A DNA stretch of 64,000 bases from Sinohyriopsis cumingii (lineage: Eukaryota; Mollusca; Bivalvia; Unionida; Unionidae): the NCBI GenBank assembly GCA_028554795.2, contig CM068838.1, forward strand, positions 91,663,474 through 91,727,473. The letters run 5' to 3'. The notes beneath the pieces are model-generated. The model was given only the letters and a program-made list of their open reading frames with translations. It was not told where the DNA came from and did not search any database. Each line of letters begins with the position of its first letter. Position 1 is the first letter of the stretch. Of the stretch, positions 38,516-50,645 are shown piece by piece. The position numbers and the translations under genes are program-made.

Positions 38516-38905
38516 GTGCTCACGGCAGCCCGTCCTGTTCATCTGGAAACGATAGTTCATCATAATGTAAATACCAGAAGACACCCTTGCATAAATCAAG
38601 CTTCTTTTTAAATCATGCAAAAATGATGTGATCAAACAAAAGAAAGAAATAAAACAAGACATGCAACATGTCCAACTAGTGCTTCTTAAAAGATGCATTT
38701 ATTTTAAACAGGAGAAATATCACACCTCCCCGCCCAGATGATAGGATGCAAATTGTTATTTTTATTGCACTCCGCAAGTCACTTTGCTAAGAAAATGACA
38801 CTATCAAACAGTGCGTTAGCAGAAATACAAATTTATCTGATTTAAAGGTTTTTATATATTCTTAAATTTTACAAAGTTTGGAAATTAACAATAATTTTCA
38901 TTCAC

Positions 38906-39102
38906 TTTTGCAACACCCTCTGTTAGTGGAATCTACAAAATACCAGAACCTTACTGTCAAAGATATTACATTTTTTCATTTATGAGTGAAAAGGTTTGAA
39001 CCTGACAAAATAAGGTTGTGTGATTCAAGGACAGTTTCAAGTATTCACGTAGTATTTGATAAACGTGGTCATCAACCACATGAAACGGACTGGTGCTCGA
39101 TT
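38906..39102. repeat. Direct repeat, copy 2 of a 190-base unit
   Basis: Second copy of the unit at 38328-38515, starting 'cttttgcaacaccctctgtt'. The flanks of the two copies are unrelated, which fits either a dispersed repeat or an old local duplication with decay of the edges. Confidence 0.8.
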
Positions 39103-40019
39103 AAAATGAAAATATTCTTTTTATGAATATAGGTCAAACCTCCCACTTTCAGTTCCCACAAAATGAAATACCCACCAATCATTTTCCATGTTAGAAAAAC
39201 AGATAGTTTAAAGCTATAGCGGCTGATCAAAGAGTTACTTGGCTTGGATTCTATTCATTTTATAAATGATATAAACGTAATAAATTCAGAAACTGTACAG
39301 CGACATTCATTATAAATCATTTGTGGAAAATAATTTTCAATATGCATGATCTCATATTAGGCAATGTAAATTAAGACCAACACGTTTAAGACATTATACA
39401 AATGGAAGAAGAAACAGCTTTATTTATGCCTTTTAGAACAGGTCCTACTAGTTGCAGGAAACACACTCATGGGCGCCCGCACATAATTGGATCCCTCCAA
39501 TCATGCTTTAGCCTACATTCCTAAAACTTAACAGCTGTCTACGACATATTTTCTCACCACCCACCACCAACCACAATACTTCTGAAGAGACTTGAGGATA
39601 CAATTATCCCGAAAAAGGGATAAGCACGCAGATTGTATTACGTTTTGCAAGTGTTATACAAGTACAGACGCAAACAAACAAAACCAATCAGGACAAACGT
39701 AATCAATCAATTTGCCGATTCATTGTTTTTATAGTGAAGTGGGGTGGGGATGCCATTATTGATGATTGCAAATGTTAAAGGTCACGATATACTTGGGTTA
39801 GGCGCACCATTTAAAACCACGTTTATATTTACCTAAATCTTTAACTGATTGAAGAAGGACAGGTCGGTGGTCAGAGTGAATAATGGCCAATAACTTATTT
39901 GTCAAAAATAATCGGGGTGGTAATAATATAGTTATTGTAGAAACTTTAACACATATACGGGCACAATAACTACTTTGTCTTTCATCCTAGTTAAAAGGAT
40001 TTACTCGATTTATTGATCA

Positions 40020-40078
<59 letters not shown>

Positions 40079-42900
40079 CTTGTAATAAATTTATTGTTAG
40101 GTCAATAGTTATAAATAAATTACAACGACGAAAACAAAAGAAAATAAAAGTTATATAGTAATTACATTATTATTTTACGGGGTGGATTGGCGAAATGCCA
40201 TTTTTTGTGTAAGAAAAGAACAGGGAGGGAACCATTTTCACGAAATGGTTCAACATACCTTTTAACCGTAAGCGTCCAAAAGTCAATTTTACGCATCCAC
40301 TTAAATAAGTATCGTACAAAATGCAACGTAATGATGTTATTAAGAAATACTGACACGTGTCTCTATATCCAAATGCAGCTTTTCCACTACCTTTTAATGC
40401 TCTTTGTCAAATATTATAACATTGGTGGTCGCAGCTTCGACAGATTCCACTTGCTTATCAAACAAGCAGATTCTATATTGCATTATTAACATAATCAATC
40501 AATATTCTTTCCCTAATGGTATGTCGTGTAATCTGTAGGAACGTTCAATAATAATTTTATCATATATTTTTTAATGTTCATTTAAAGATAAAAACACACC
40601 ATGAATGCGAACAAGATCTTACGTCTAACATTCGGGAAACACGACATTTATTAAGTTCCTCATTTCCGATAATTACAACGATTTCATAAGAACGGTAAAC
40701 ATATGATTATTATTACAATTTTAGCACACAATGCTTTCATTTGGAAAACAATACAAGAAATATGAGTAAAGAAAATTTAACAAAATGACACTGACACATA
40801 CTGAATATTTATTAATATCTTCTTTCAAATTATAATGTAGGATATATTCTAGATATTGCAATATGCTACAATTATTCATAACCATTCCACTTGATATAGA
40901 TTATACACATTACATCTAGATATCCGTTACATATGAGGATGATGTGTAGTTTATTTGCTCTCGATCATATATTGCTCGATGACTCGGACATAGTGAGTGT
41001 TAGGTTAATTAATTTCGCCTTTTCAAACATCACACATGGAAATATAGTTTAATAATGTGAACGTGATGGTATCTTCGGGCTAAGGATACTATTTACCAGA
41101 AACGCTTTGATATCGGTGACTACATTTGTGAGATAAAAACCAAGAAAATAAATCGGACTGTATTACAAATGTATAAGCTTGCATATTAACGCAATTTCCA
41201 CTTGACTTTTACTGCCTGTAAATCAGTTACCTGTTTTGGGCAGCAAGCGCCCGGGTTTCTTATATACGCTCGAAATCGTCGGCGGTTTCCATTTCAGCTA
41301 ACACCATTTCAAACTCAGCTATTCTGTTTTATCTGCTATGACCACCAAGTACAGCTTGGCAATTGTGCTGATACTAAATCGTGCTTCCATGAGAACTTCT
41401 GAATAGAGAGTTATTCGCGAATGTTGCCGTAACTAAATTATTTTATCAGCGCCACCAGTTACTCTCGTTATAGCCCAGACAGCAAATCAAACGGGTGTCC
41501 CTATGATGGGTGCTGTAATCACAACTACACCAACCAACGCCAAGGCAAATGGAGCTTGTAACGATGATTCCTCAAATAGCACATACAATCACACACATAC
41601 GCATTTGTATTTCGCAAGTAAAACGCTTTTATCTATGATATCGTCTCACTGCTGTTGCTTCACTTCGATTATTTTTTCACGACGGTACATTTGAGTGTCC
41701 ATCATAGTTATTTTATTAATAATGTAATCAAGAAGCATAATTGTACGACCGGCAGAACTTATCCAGCTGTACCGCAGCCAGGTGTAACACGCACAGGTAC
41801 TTCCAACGATTTATTTTTCCTTTACTTGCACAGGTGCCATATAGTTATAGATAATGTGTTTCTGGAGAATGCTTATACCTCCTTCAACTAGTTACACAAT
41901 TCGAGGTTTACCTAGAAACAAATTTGCCTTGTAGATTCAACCGTCCCCCTTGTGAACTGTTGCTTTGTTGAAATTCGGTCTGGGGTTTTCTTACACCGGT
42001 CGTGTTATTGTTGGATCGATATAATTGACGAGAAATGTTATCTCTGTGTCTTATTTCAATGTTGTAGAAACAATATTTTGTGTTAAACCTGTTATCTATT
42101 TTATGGGTGATTTGGCTAATGCAATGATTCCGAGCTGACCTCGAATTGGAATTTTCACACCAGGAAGTGGTCCCAACGATTTATTTCTAGTTGGCCCTTG
42201 ATAAGCCTATATTTGACTATATACGAGGGTCATTTAGTGCCATAATTCTGAACATGTTATTCGTCGACAAGAGGTACACAATCATTCACAATCGTTAGCA
42301 TTACCTGTCAACTGATCAACACCCCGTCGATATCTTCCGCAACATCTACATCATATTAAAGTATAAGTAATGATAAATCTTCATCATAAACACAAAATAC
42401 ATTTAAACACCCGTATAGGTAGATGTGGAATGCTTAAAACTGAATTTCGCCTCTGGAGACCAACGATATTGATATCGTATATATGAAAGGTTTTTAGAAG
42501 ACCGGTATCGGGTTCGTTACCCATTTTACTCGTGTACCTGACTGATTCTGTATCAATACTTCAATCGACTCCACTCACTTCAATGACCGGATACAATAAA
42601 TAAATACGATCCGGACTAGCCAGATGTTAAGCTGTGAGGTTTATATTTATCAATGCCATTCACATCGGTAATAAAAGTAGGCCATTTGTCATTATGCTCT
42701 CAGTTTGTCATCCCATTCAATGGTCAGTAGTCATATTATTGTGCAAATGAAGTTACTAAAAAGTCTAGCTGTGATAGCACCTGGGTGACCTTTGCATCCA
42801 AGTATACTTTCATAAAACTAACCGACAAACCAGAGTTTCTTATTCCTTGCTTCTCAGTGATTTCAGCCAGGCTTTCGCTATGGGTCATTGCGACTTTAAA
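39103..42900. other. Non-coding stretch with a (GT)n microsatellite
   Basis: AT-rich sequence with no recognised coding region. A pure (GT)n run occupies about 40022-40075. Open frames (100 codons at 40187-40489 the longest) show no domain. From about 42420 the GC content climbs as the P2 relic is approached. Confidence 0.55.
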
Positions 42901-42904
42901 ACAA

Positions 42905-43899
42905 TTACATCTCCACGCGAATGTCTAATGAGTGCCCGTTCTGATCGACGTGGGTGAAACGAACGTTCGTCAGGCGGTAATTACTGCATGGAAGGTACAC
43001 GGGCATTGCGGGAGTAATATATATCTGATCACGCATAGTCACGTTCAGGATAAATCCGAACAATACGTCAACCTGCGACATTTGCGTTGTCGGTGCAGAG
43101 GCGAAGTAACAATGGCTGATGAAGTTACAGGTTAAATTAACTTCAATCAGGGTAATGACAATAATAATTGCTGGCACGATATTGTGCCTGGAACCGTCGG
43201 GTTCTACAAGCATAATTCGTTTCTCCACGGGAATCTTATTAACATCTTCAGGCCAACTAAGAACTGTTCTCAACGATGACTGTCCAATTTTAACCGCTTA
43301 CGGTGGAGATTCAATTGAACTGTCTGAGCTGAGTTTGAAGTCGTATACAGCTGTGTAGAATTTAGAGTCTTTTCCGGTCTACAATGTGATCTTCTGACGG
43401 ATCTCACTGAACAAATTTCAAAGTCAAATTGCATTGTAGGTTCCTTCTCGACCGCTCTTTGCTGAGTACACAAGTGAGTTATTCACTTCAAGACCCCCAA
43501 AAGCACGCTATCGTACATTAGGCCAAATATGATAAACACACAAAGAGACTAGTGCTACTTCGATTGTACATGATTTTCGGCAGTTTTCGGCGTCATAAAA
43601 ACCAATTAGAATTATGGCTTTGTTGATGAGATCGTGATTATTAAGCTGACGTTACCGGAAGTACTTGCAACTCCTCGCTGCGTCACAGCATTTATTTCGT
43701 AACGAATTGATAGCGCCTCACACATTTCATTGGTGCACGCGCGTTCGTTATAAATAGCATCGATGTCTTCAAGGAGTTCTTGCGTTAACCAGCGAAACGA
43801 ACCCGGATCCATTATATCGTCTGTGATAATCTGCAAACGTATCGATACGGTCTCATTTATGACCACTGGCACATTATTATTGGCGCGAACTGATCCCAT
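42905..43899 (-). pseudogene. Polinton P2: two unidentified frames
   Basis: Minus-strand frames 43899-43612 (MGSVRANNNVPVVINETVSI, 95 codons) and 43273-42905 (MRTVLSWPEDVNKIPVEKRI, 122 codons) have the look of beta-rich virion proteins: alternating hydrophobic strands such as NVSLIITI, and DQIYITPAMPVYLP. They lie downstream of the P2 capsid-like gene in the same orientation. No family is recognised. The longest plus-strand frame here (43763-44326) is antisense to them and has no merit of its own. Confidence 0.35.
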
Positions 43900-44179
43900 G
43901 AGTGTTTACATGCAGTCCACGAGTCCAGTGACCTTTTTCTGGTCTACACATACGCATTTCACCCGTGTGTGTCTTTGTCGTCAACGATGTGGTTCTGCCT
44001 CCAAAATCATTTCCAACAGGTTGTTGCTACGGTTGGGTTATATATTATTGTTCAGGGTCCCAGGTGATATGTTCTATATATGTGTGTTTCGCTTATTACC
44101 GGTGAGCTTGGTTTTCCCCATTAAACTCCTTAAATACCACTTGAGGCTATTTAACGTCCACTATTGCATTCTTTGTTTT

Positions 44180-44660
44180 AGCAGGTACTTTCAGAAGGAA
44201 TTCTTTCCAATTGGCGGGTCTGTAAAGAGTGACTCGCATAGGATTTTCAAGGATCGACTGGCGAGCATCTTCGATAAAGAAAAAACCGGTGTTTCAATGG
44301 TGGTCCTGGCTTTCGAAAAGTTATAATTGCCCCCGTGACTCTTTCGTCCAGAACATGGGTACTTGTTGCAACCATACCAACAACTTACACACGGATTTCA
44401 TAGATGTACCCTCTGGTTGTATCTAGGCCTTCTTGGAATTTTTCAATCACGCCTGACAAGCGTTCGTTACTCTCTGAAGTTGCCTAATGGCTTTCTTGAT
44501 AGCCTTCGCGTTTGGGAATTGTAATCGGTTCCTCATTTTTTTCCATCATCTCGGAGGTAGTTTTCGTGACTTTCATCACATGTGCCGCAGGCTCCGCGGT
44601 CGTGGCTGAAACTTCTTTAGTTGGTCTGATCGATGGCCAGAGCTAGAAAAAGACTTTGGA
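44180..44660 (-). pseudogene. Polinton P2: unidentified Glu/Lys-rich frame
   Basis: On the minus strand, pieces such as HVMKVTKTTSEMMEKNEEP and RLSGVIEKFQEGLDTTRGYI read as a helical, possibly coiled-coil protein broken by one or two stops. It lies between the 45 kb conserved block and the beta-rich frames at 43.9-42.9 kb. Its counterpart in P0 may be the helical stretch near 22050, which also follows the IHWTW block. Confidence 0.3.
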
Positions 44661-45029
44661 TCGTGGGGGTATTTAAGATATGTGTACCTTTATATGTCCT
44701 CAAATACACGCTGAAAGCAATCCTTAAACTGTCCATTATATGTGAATATTTATTATAGCTATATTAGTCTAAGTATTAGAAAGTCTAGACCTATATATGG
44801 TTTATTTAAACACGTGTGCACGTGCCCCCTGTGCCCTCCTTTTAGTCTGGTCCTGTCAGTGGGGCTATTATTCAACGCCTGCTATGAATTAGTCCCGTGT
44901 GATTTGTTGAAACAGAAGGTAATTTTTGAGACGTTCGAGAACATCAGTGTAATACCGGAGAAGTTCCAAATCGATCCTTGTCAGCTTAGATGTGTCGGTC
45001 AGCATAATTTGCTATGACATCACTGCCAT

Positions 45030-45430
45030 GAAGAGGACTTTTCTTAGGTTTCATCATTTTCCCCACACCACTTAAGTCAATCATATACCAAAATTCATCA
45101 CGCGAATGGTAAACACCAAACCAGGTCCAATGAATATTTGCAAGGCCTTACGCGTCAATCGTACGAAATATTATCAACATGTTGCAGAAATCCTGGATCA
45201 CTTTAGGCACGTGTGCGTATCGTTGTGTCATATAAATCACGTATGTGTGTATTTTTGTGCTGGCTTTCCGAACATACTCTCGCGGTGTATTCTAGCTGAT
45301 CACTCATCACATCGCCGTATACCACAAGATTATTCTCGCCCAGGTCAGGGTCTGCAACAGCGGAGGTTTCATCAGTATTGGAAAATATCTCAATGGTTGA
45401 CGATGAACACGTCTTTCACTACGCATGTGC
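45030..45430 (-). pseudogene. Polinton P2: conserved 'IHWTW' protein, paralogue of the 21.7 kb block
   Basis: The minus strand at 45235-45121 gives RYAHVPKVIQDFCNMLIIFR, then a stop and LANIHWTW, then a YHSRDEFWYMIDLSGVG stretch. The match to the plus-strand frame at 21676-21830 is clear at the base level, especially around IHWTW. A plus-strand frame (45106-45438) is open, but that orientation gives the weaker protein match. The shared block shows that the two relics come from related elements. The protein family is unknown to me. Confidence 0.45.
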
Positions 45431-45559
45431 TTTCGTGAAATCCTAAAGAAACTCATAGCACTTTTGATCGTCCGCTTATGGCACAATCACATTCAACCGA
45501 TCCAATGTTAACCATCCTATGATCAGATTCAGCAACAGCTGCATTTTCCTGAACTGGGC

Positions 45560-46019
45560 GGGCCAATGATTAACGTGTGAACCAGACTTGGAAACATGTT
45601 ACCGTGCTTAGGGGGACGAACCTTCACCGGCGCAAAGTTAATGATGGTGATATAGCGCTGAATCTTAATTGACACGGCTTCGGTCAGTCGCAGCAGCGTT
45701 GACTAATGAAACCACACGTATGACTGGGTTGAAACACACTTACTCGATTCGGCAAAAGGCTGTCGCGGCCCACCAGCTTTAGACTTACTCGGAAACAATT
45801 TTGTTTGGTATATGTGTTCTTTGTATGAGCTCCAAGGCGAACAACGACAACCACTCAGCTGGTGAGGTCCGTCGCGACATTTCCTATTTCTGACCGAATC
45901 GATTTTTGGGGGACAACCAACGCGCTAGCATCTCGCACTTGAATCTTAAGTTCGAGCAGAAAAGTCTCCAAGTGTGACTTTTGTGCGAGAGGAATTGCGA
46001 ATGCATAATTACCGATCAT
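45560..46019 (-). pseudogene. Polinton P2: capsid-like N-terminus
   Basis: A Met at 46019 starts MIGNYAFAIPLAQKSHLETF, followed by LLELKIQVRDASALVVPQ and, after a stop, VVVVRLGAHTKNTYTKQ and FRVSLKLVGRDSL. This order (an 'f.IP....YLdL..T.L.lkv.i.da' strand region, then 'LF..VdV.lng..v....nYpyRa.le.ll') is the opening jelly roll of Polinton/adintovirus-type major capsid proteins. It begins just after the polymerase C-terminus, the same junction as in P2'. It is broken by stops, and no clear C-terminal half was found. Confidence 0.45.
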
Positions 46020-46044
46020 ATGTATTGTGAGAACCGCGTGTACC

Positions 46045-46480
46045 CGTACGCGTAAATCGTGACACCATCAGGGAAAATCTATCGCTTGGTGTCTAGCGGG
46101 CGGATAATTTACCATGGTGCAATGGTATACACCCATGCCATGTTTCTGTGACCGAATAAGATTCGCCACATGTGCTAATTAAAGACTTTACTGAAGACAC
46201 TCCACATACATGTTGTGCTTGAGATCTTTTCCGGTGAAATCATTTTGACAGTTCTAAACACAGTGGAATATATTTTGGGTAGTATTTCCACATATGATCA
46301 GCGGTGTAAAAGTTTGTTCGAAGCCCAGTGCGAGGTTTTCCCGTGAGGATTTCCGCAACTGAAACTTATTTTTGAAACGTTCGTGAAACATCTGTATGAT
46401 TATCTCAGGCCTAGAAGGTGATATTAACGACAGGATTATGCGTTTAAAACATCAACCGTTCTTCATGCATATCAGTGTTA
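46045..46480 (-). pseudogene. PolB: Polinton P2: family-B DNA polymerase C-terminus
   Basis: Minus-strand pieces in order: VAEILTGKPRTGLRTNFYT (near 46350; compare 'l.GKp..eFvGLR.K.Ys'), KDLKHNMYVECLQ (near 46215), the 'SvkH..yT...nKiaLs' position around 46150, then RPLDTKR.IFPDGVTIYAYG (46095-46045), matching 'LS..DDKR.i..DGv.TlAYGH', the last conserved block of Polinton polymerases. The same blocks occur at 51740-51410 (P2'). The 5' side is cut at about 46500 by the truncated Ty3 copy. Confidence 0.6.
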
Positions 46481-46503
46481 CAACGTGGATCCCACATCAT
46501 GAG

Positions 46504-47290
46504 CTGAATTCCAACAACACTGTGAATTAATATTTAACGGACCGACGAGTAGAAGAAGTGATTGCGTCAAAGGCAACTACATTCTACTTTGGGTAGGCGA
46601 CAAAGGTAGAGATATTTTCAACATATGGATTCTGACGGATGAAGATAAAAAGGACCCATCAACGCTCTTTAAAAAATTCAAACATCACGTACAACCAAAA
46701 TTAAATCCGGTCTTTGCCAGATTCAAGTTTAACAATGAAATTCAAGGCTCCAGGACAGTAGACCAATATGTGACTTCACTGAAACTCTAGACCAAGGAGT
46801 GTCTCTTCAAAGGCGAAGACGACGTGATTCAGAATTGTTTTCGGGGTATCGTCATCAAGGATACAAGAAAGACGTATCAGCGCAGGTGAAAAGTTGACCT
46901 TGGAAAGGCTATTAACATCAGTTAAAGCAATTAATATGTCCAGGAGCAGCTCCAGACCATGTCTGCATTATTAGCCAGACCAGAAGTGGATGCGACAATT
47001 CAACGACAGGCCAAGACAAAGGAACTACAGCCGAAGAAGAATTGGTCCACGTCTTCCAGATGGCACGTAAACGCGACCGGTGGACACTGCGGATACAAAT
47101 CACATCCAAGCCAGGACAAGTGCCCCGCAAAAGGAAACACTGGGACAAAGTTTCATAAAGTCAATCACTTTGAGAAAGTCTATAGATCAAAAACGGTCAG
47201 TGTGATTACCAATGAACATCAAAAGGCGGATTTATATATTGAGAGTGTAGAAAGGGATATAACTGCCAATGACCAGGCGTATGCGGTGAT
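46504..47290 (+). pseudogene. gag: Ty3/gypsy gag, copy 2 (5'-truncated)
   Basis: Begins mid-gag at the bases matching 35818 of copy 1 (AATTCCAACAACACTGTG) with no LTR upstream. The left side is Polinton P2 sequence. Capsid and nucleocapsid follow copy 1 (DQYVTSLKL, then the open frame 46959-47294). Here the first zinc cluster is better kept (CGYKSHPSQDKCP), but the second has lost Cys residues (TKFHKVNHFEKVY). Two or three frame breaks occur near 46790 and 46890. Confidence 0.8.
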
Positions 47291-47299
47291 ATAGGTAGG

Positions 47300-48330
47300 A
47301 CCTAATTTAGTTTCTATTGATTTTAAATTGGATACTGGCTCTCAAGTTAACATCATTCCCTCGCATATATTCAAATAGCTAGGCATAAACCATCCCCTTC
47401 AACCTACACATTATCCGCATATAACGGCAAATTATTAATTAAAATGTGTACAGTCGATCTCACATGTAAACGCACTGAACGTACACATGAACTCGAGTTC
47501 TACATTGTTAAAACTAAAGCACCACCTGTACTAGGTTTACAATCTTGTATGGAATTAGGCTTAGTTAAATTTACATACTCTGTTCAGACACAGATGTCAA
47601 ATTTACAATGTAACAAGAGTAGACTCCTCACTAAGGCAGTTGTTCTCAAGGAATATACCGAAGTCTTCAACGGCATGTATTTTCCCAGGGGAATGTACCA
47701 TACACATCGACCCGAAGGCTATACCTGTGGTGCACCCTCCGCGGCGAGTACATGTCGCACTTCAAGACAGACTCAGAACTGAACTTGATTGCATGAAAAT
47801 GAAAATATCATTGCCCGGGTTATATCACCTACAGCATGGGTACATTCTATGGTTGTCGTACAAAAGCAGTCGGGTAAACTAAGGGCATGTCTCGACCCAC
47901 AAGATCTTAATAGAGCAATTTTGCGTCACCATTACCCTAAGCGCACATTAGACGATATCCTACCCCAATTATCAGGTGCAAAATACTTCACCAAATTGGA
48001 TGCACGGTCAGGATATTGGGCAATAAAACTGTCACGTGACACTTCATACCTCACAACTTTCAACACCCCTTACGGCCGTTACTGTTTCTTGCGTTTCCCA
48101 TCAGGATCAATTCCAAAGGCAGATCGATGAGAGTTTTGAAGGTTTAAGTGGTGTCGTTTCGATTTTCGATGATATACTAGTTTTCAGACGCACACGCGAC
48201 GAACATGATACAAATTTGAGAATGGTTCTCAAAATTTCCCTCGAGAAAGGAATCCGGCTAAATAAGGAAAAAGTAGACGTAGGCGTCACAGACGTCAAGT
48301 ACTTCTGGCACATCCTATTTTTACCCTAAC
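47300..48330 (+). pseudogene. pol: Ty3/gypsy protease and reverse transcriptase, copy 2
   Basis: Protease: LDTGSQVNI at about 47328, with a stop 14 codons later, then LYSVQTQ-region to 47600. RT: fingers near 47720-47780; GKLRACLDPQDLNRAIL (47871 on); RTLDDILPQLSGAKYFTKLD (47943 on) with the first catalytic Asp; YLTTFNTPYGRYCFLRFPSG; QRQIDESFEGLSG (48117 on); and the second catalytic block VSIFDDILVF (48152 on), where the usual YxDD reads IFDD. A frameshift at about 48100-48115 separates the two open frames (47789-48130 and 48036-48329). Better preserved than copy 1. Confidence 0.85.
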
Positions 48331-48760
48331 AAGCCACTGACTTTGCAAGTTGATGCATCGAAGTTACGGCTCGGTCTCTCCCTAATGCAAGATAATAAGC
48401 ACGTGTATTATGCATCAAAATCCTTGACTACAACTTAAATTAATTATGATCAGAGAGAGAAGAAATGTTCGCTATACTGTTCGGATGGAAACGGTTTCAT
48501 GAATATGTATACACGAGAAAGGTACACGTTCAAACTGACCACCTTCCACTTGTCTCTATAATGAAAAAGCCCCTCAATTCAGCCCCACCGCGACTACAAC
48601 GCATGCTTTAGCAGCTGCAGCGTTATGACCTAGAGGTAAAACATTACCAAGGTAAGAACATACCCATAGCAGACAAATTCTCCCGTAAGTTCTTATCTGA
48701 TACATACTCCACCTTATCCGAAGGTATATGTATGCATGTGCATATGGTATTATCAGCATT
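48331..48760 (+). pseudogene. pol: Ty3/gypsy RNase H and connection region, copy 2
   Basis: LTLQVDASKLRLGLSLMQD (48338 on) carries the first RNase H acidic residue, then VYYASKSLTTT, then after a frameshift the YTRERYTFKL/TFHLSL region equivalent to 'v.tDHkPL'. The connection follows: SAPPRLQRML, LQRYDLEVKHYQGKNIPIAD and FSRKFL (to 48700). The reading is interrupted by stops near 48437 and 48611. Confidence 0.75.
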
Positions 48761-48779
48761 ACCTGTATCTGATCGTAAG

Positions 48780-49560
48780 AAAGAAGACATTCAATCTCTC
48801 ACTGAACAAGACCCCCAGCTGGTCATACTGAAACAGGTCATAATATAAATATAGATAATTGACTATTGGAATTATAGAGATACAGTCTCAGTTGTAGATG
48901 GGTTAATCGTGGAAGTTCAACAAATAGTCATACCGCAAAACCTCAGGCAGAAAATGCTAGAAATTGTACTTCCAGGACATTTCGGTATAGAGAAGTATCT
49001 GAAAAGAGCCAGAGATGTCTTGTTTTGGCCAAGAATCTCAGTTGACATTTCTGATTTAGTGTCAAAATGCTCTATATGCTTGGAGCGCAGAAGTTCTAAC
49101 CAAAAGGAACCTCTCATCCCCCATGACGTCCCTGAATACTCGTGGCAAAAAGTCGACACAGGCTTATTTACATGGGATAATAAATAGTACATTGTTGTAG
49201 TAGAATATTTCAGTCGCTACATTGAAGTTAATTCACTCGCAAGCCCAAAAATTTGCACTGTTATCAATCACATGAAAAGCATATTCGCGCGCCTCGGAAT
49301 ACCGGAAGTCGTTGTCAGCAAGAATCAAACATGATATTGTTCCCGAGAGTTCGCAAGCATTGCGAAAGAATGGGACTTTAAACATGTTACATCGAGTCCA
49401 ACATACCCTCAGTCGAACGGCCTAGCTGAGAAAACAGTTCAAACTGTAAAGAGAATTCTCTCAAAAGCAAAAGCCGATGGCAGCGAACCGCTTATAGGCA
49501 TATTAGAGTATCGAGCCACTGCTCTTGATATCGGGTTCTCACCAGAACAATTTGACGGGG
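48780..49560 (+). pseudogene. pol: Ty3/gypsy integrase, copy 2
   Basis: The open frame 48909-49187 holds the HHCC zinc-binding domain: PGHFGIEKYLKRARDVLFWP with the His, and KCSICLERR with the Cys pair. The catalytic core follows: KVDTGLFTW (the expected D-L pair has shifted), VVVEYFSRYIEVNSL, and VVVSKNQT where the second catalytic Asp of 'vSDNGp' is Lys. Then comes SPTYPQSNGLAEKTVQ with the third acidic residue Glu. Stops at 49187 and about 49334 break it. Loss of the second Asp means it could not be active even if read through. Confidence 0.8.
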
Positions 49561-50104
49561 AGACAACTCAGATCAATTCGCCCAACAACAAGCGAAAAAT
49601 TCATTCCCAAAACACCCATCACCGCTAAGGTCAAAAAGAAAATTAAACTTCGCAAGAAGAAAACAAAGAATTATTATGATAAAAGTGCAAACCACTCAAA
49701 CCACTTAAGGAAGGGGAACCAGAGTTCAATTCAAAGGTCAAAACTGGGAACCTGCCGTTATAATACGAAAACACACCGAAAGGTCATACTCATTTTGTAC
49801 CAAAGATGGTACCATTTATCGTCGCAATAGACGTCAGCTCATGAAAACGAATGGAACACACCTCCTGCAATGTAATATAAATGCGCCTTTCTCTCAGATT
49901 GAAAACACGCTATGTACAGCTGTATCACATCCTGCAAATGCCAGTAAATCAATTTCACAATCAATGGAATCTCAATGTTTCAGTCAAAGTACGCCTGACA
50001 CTGACGCAACAATACCACAAGATTGTCAGCAAACCAAATACTACACACGTTCTGGAAGGATAGTAAAGCCAAATATAATAGAGTCAGATTTTATCAGTTC
50101 CTAA
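49525..50104 (+). pseudogene. pol: Ty3/gypsy pol C-terminal tail, copy 2
   Basis: Two open frames (49525-49830, 49841-50104) cover the integrase C-terminus. A Lys-rich stretch (ITAKVKKKIKLRKKKTKNYY, with YDKSA) is followed by DGTIYRRNRRQLMKT and the terminal RSGRIVKPN motif near 50055, a common end in Ty3 elements of invertebrates. A frameshift near 49740 joins them. The element then runs non-coding to the polypurine tract. Confidence 0.7.
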
Positions 50105-50437
50105 AACATGTACATATCCTGGATAAGAAACAGTTGTGAAAGCCTGTACTCACAGATAAAAGGGACTATGCTAATAGAACAATCGTTAGTGTAGCACAAT
50201 GTATGGTTTTGTTGATAAACACAGATGGTGATTCAATATAAGGACCTGCAGTGTACATTAAACAACAATCAAACAAGCAACAGGATCTTTAAAAATGTAC
50301 AATGCATTCTCATTCCGTCTCAGAGATTTATTCGTTGATCATTGTAATCATTGCTATCAAAGACGCGCTTGATTTTGATATATTAGTTATAATGGCTCAC
50401 GATTCATTTAGACAGTTTATTAAAACCTTTTCTTTGT

Positions 50438-50645
50438 AAGAAGAGAGATGTAAATATTATACATATGTAACTGACCAACCAGAACCCTCTGTGCATGAGT
50501 ATAGTTCTACTGGTACTATCTACAGGCGTCTGCCTCTTTGATACCACTCAGTGTTAAGACCTCACATTAGTCGTTTGTATATATAAAAGTTATTGATAGT
50601 TAGAACATGGCTTCTCATCTTATGTTTTAACGCAATAACACAACA
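50438..50645 (+). mobile_element. Polypurine tract and 3' LTR of the Ty3/gypsy element
   Basis: A purine run AAGAAGAGAGA (50438-50448) precedes the LTR, 50449-50645 (197 bases, TG...CA), which has a TATATAAAAG box near 50579. It pairs with the 5' LTR at 35401-35595. The bases flanking the two outer ends (before 35401 and after 50645) do not form a target-site duplication that I can see, so the two LTRs may come from different insertions. Confidence 0.8.

Noticed and set aside
43763-44326. 187-codon plus-strand open frame with hydrophobic segments
   Set aside because: It is antisense to minus-strand Polinton P2 frames and shows no recognisable domain; the apparent membrane segments are unconvincing.
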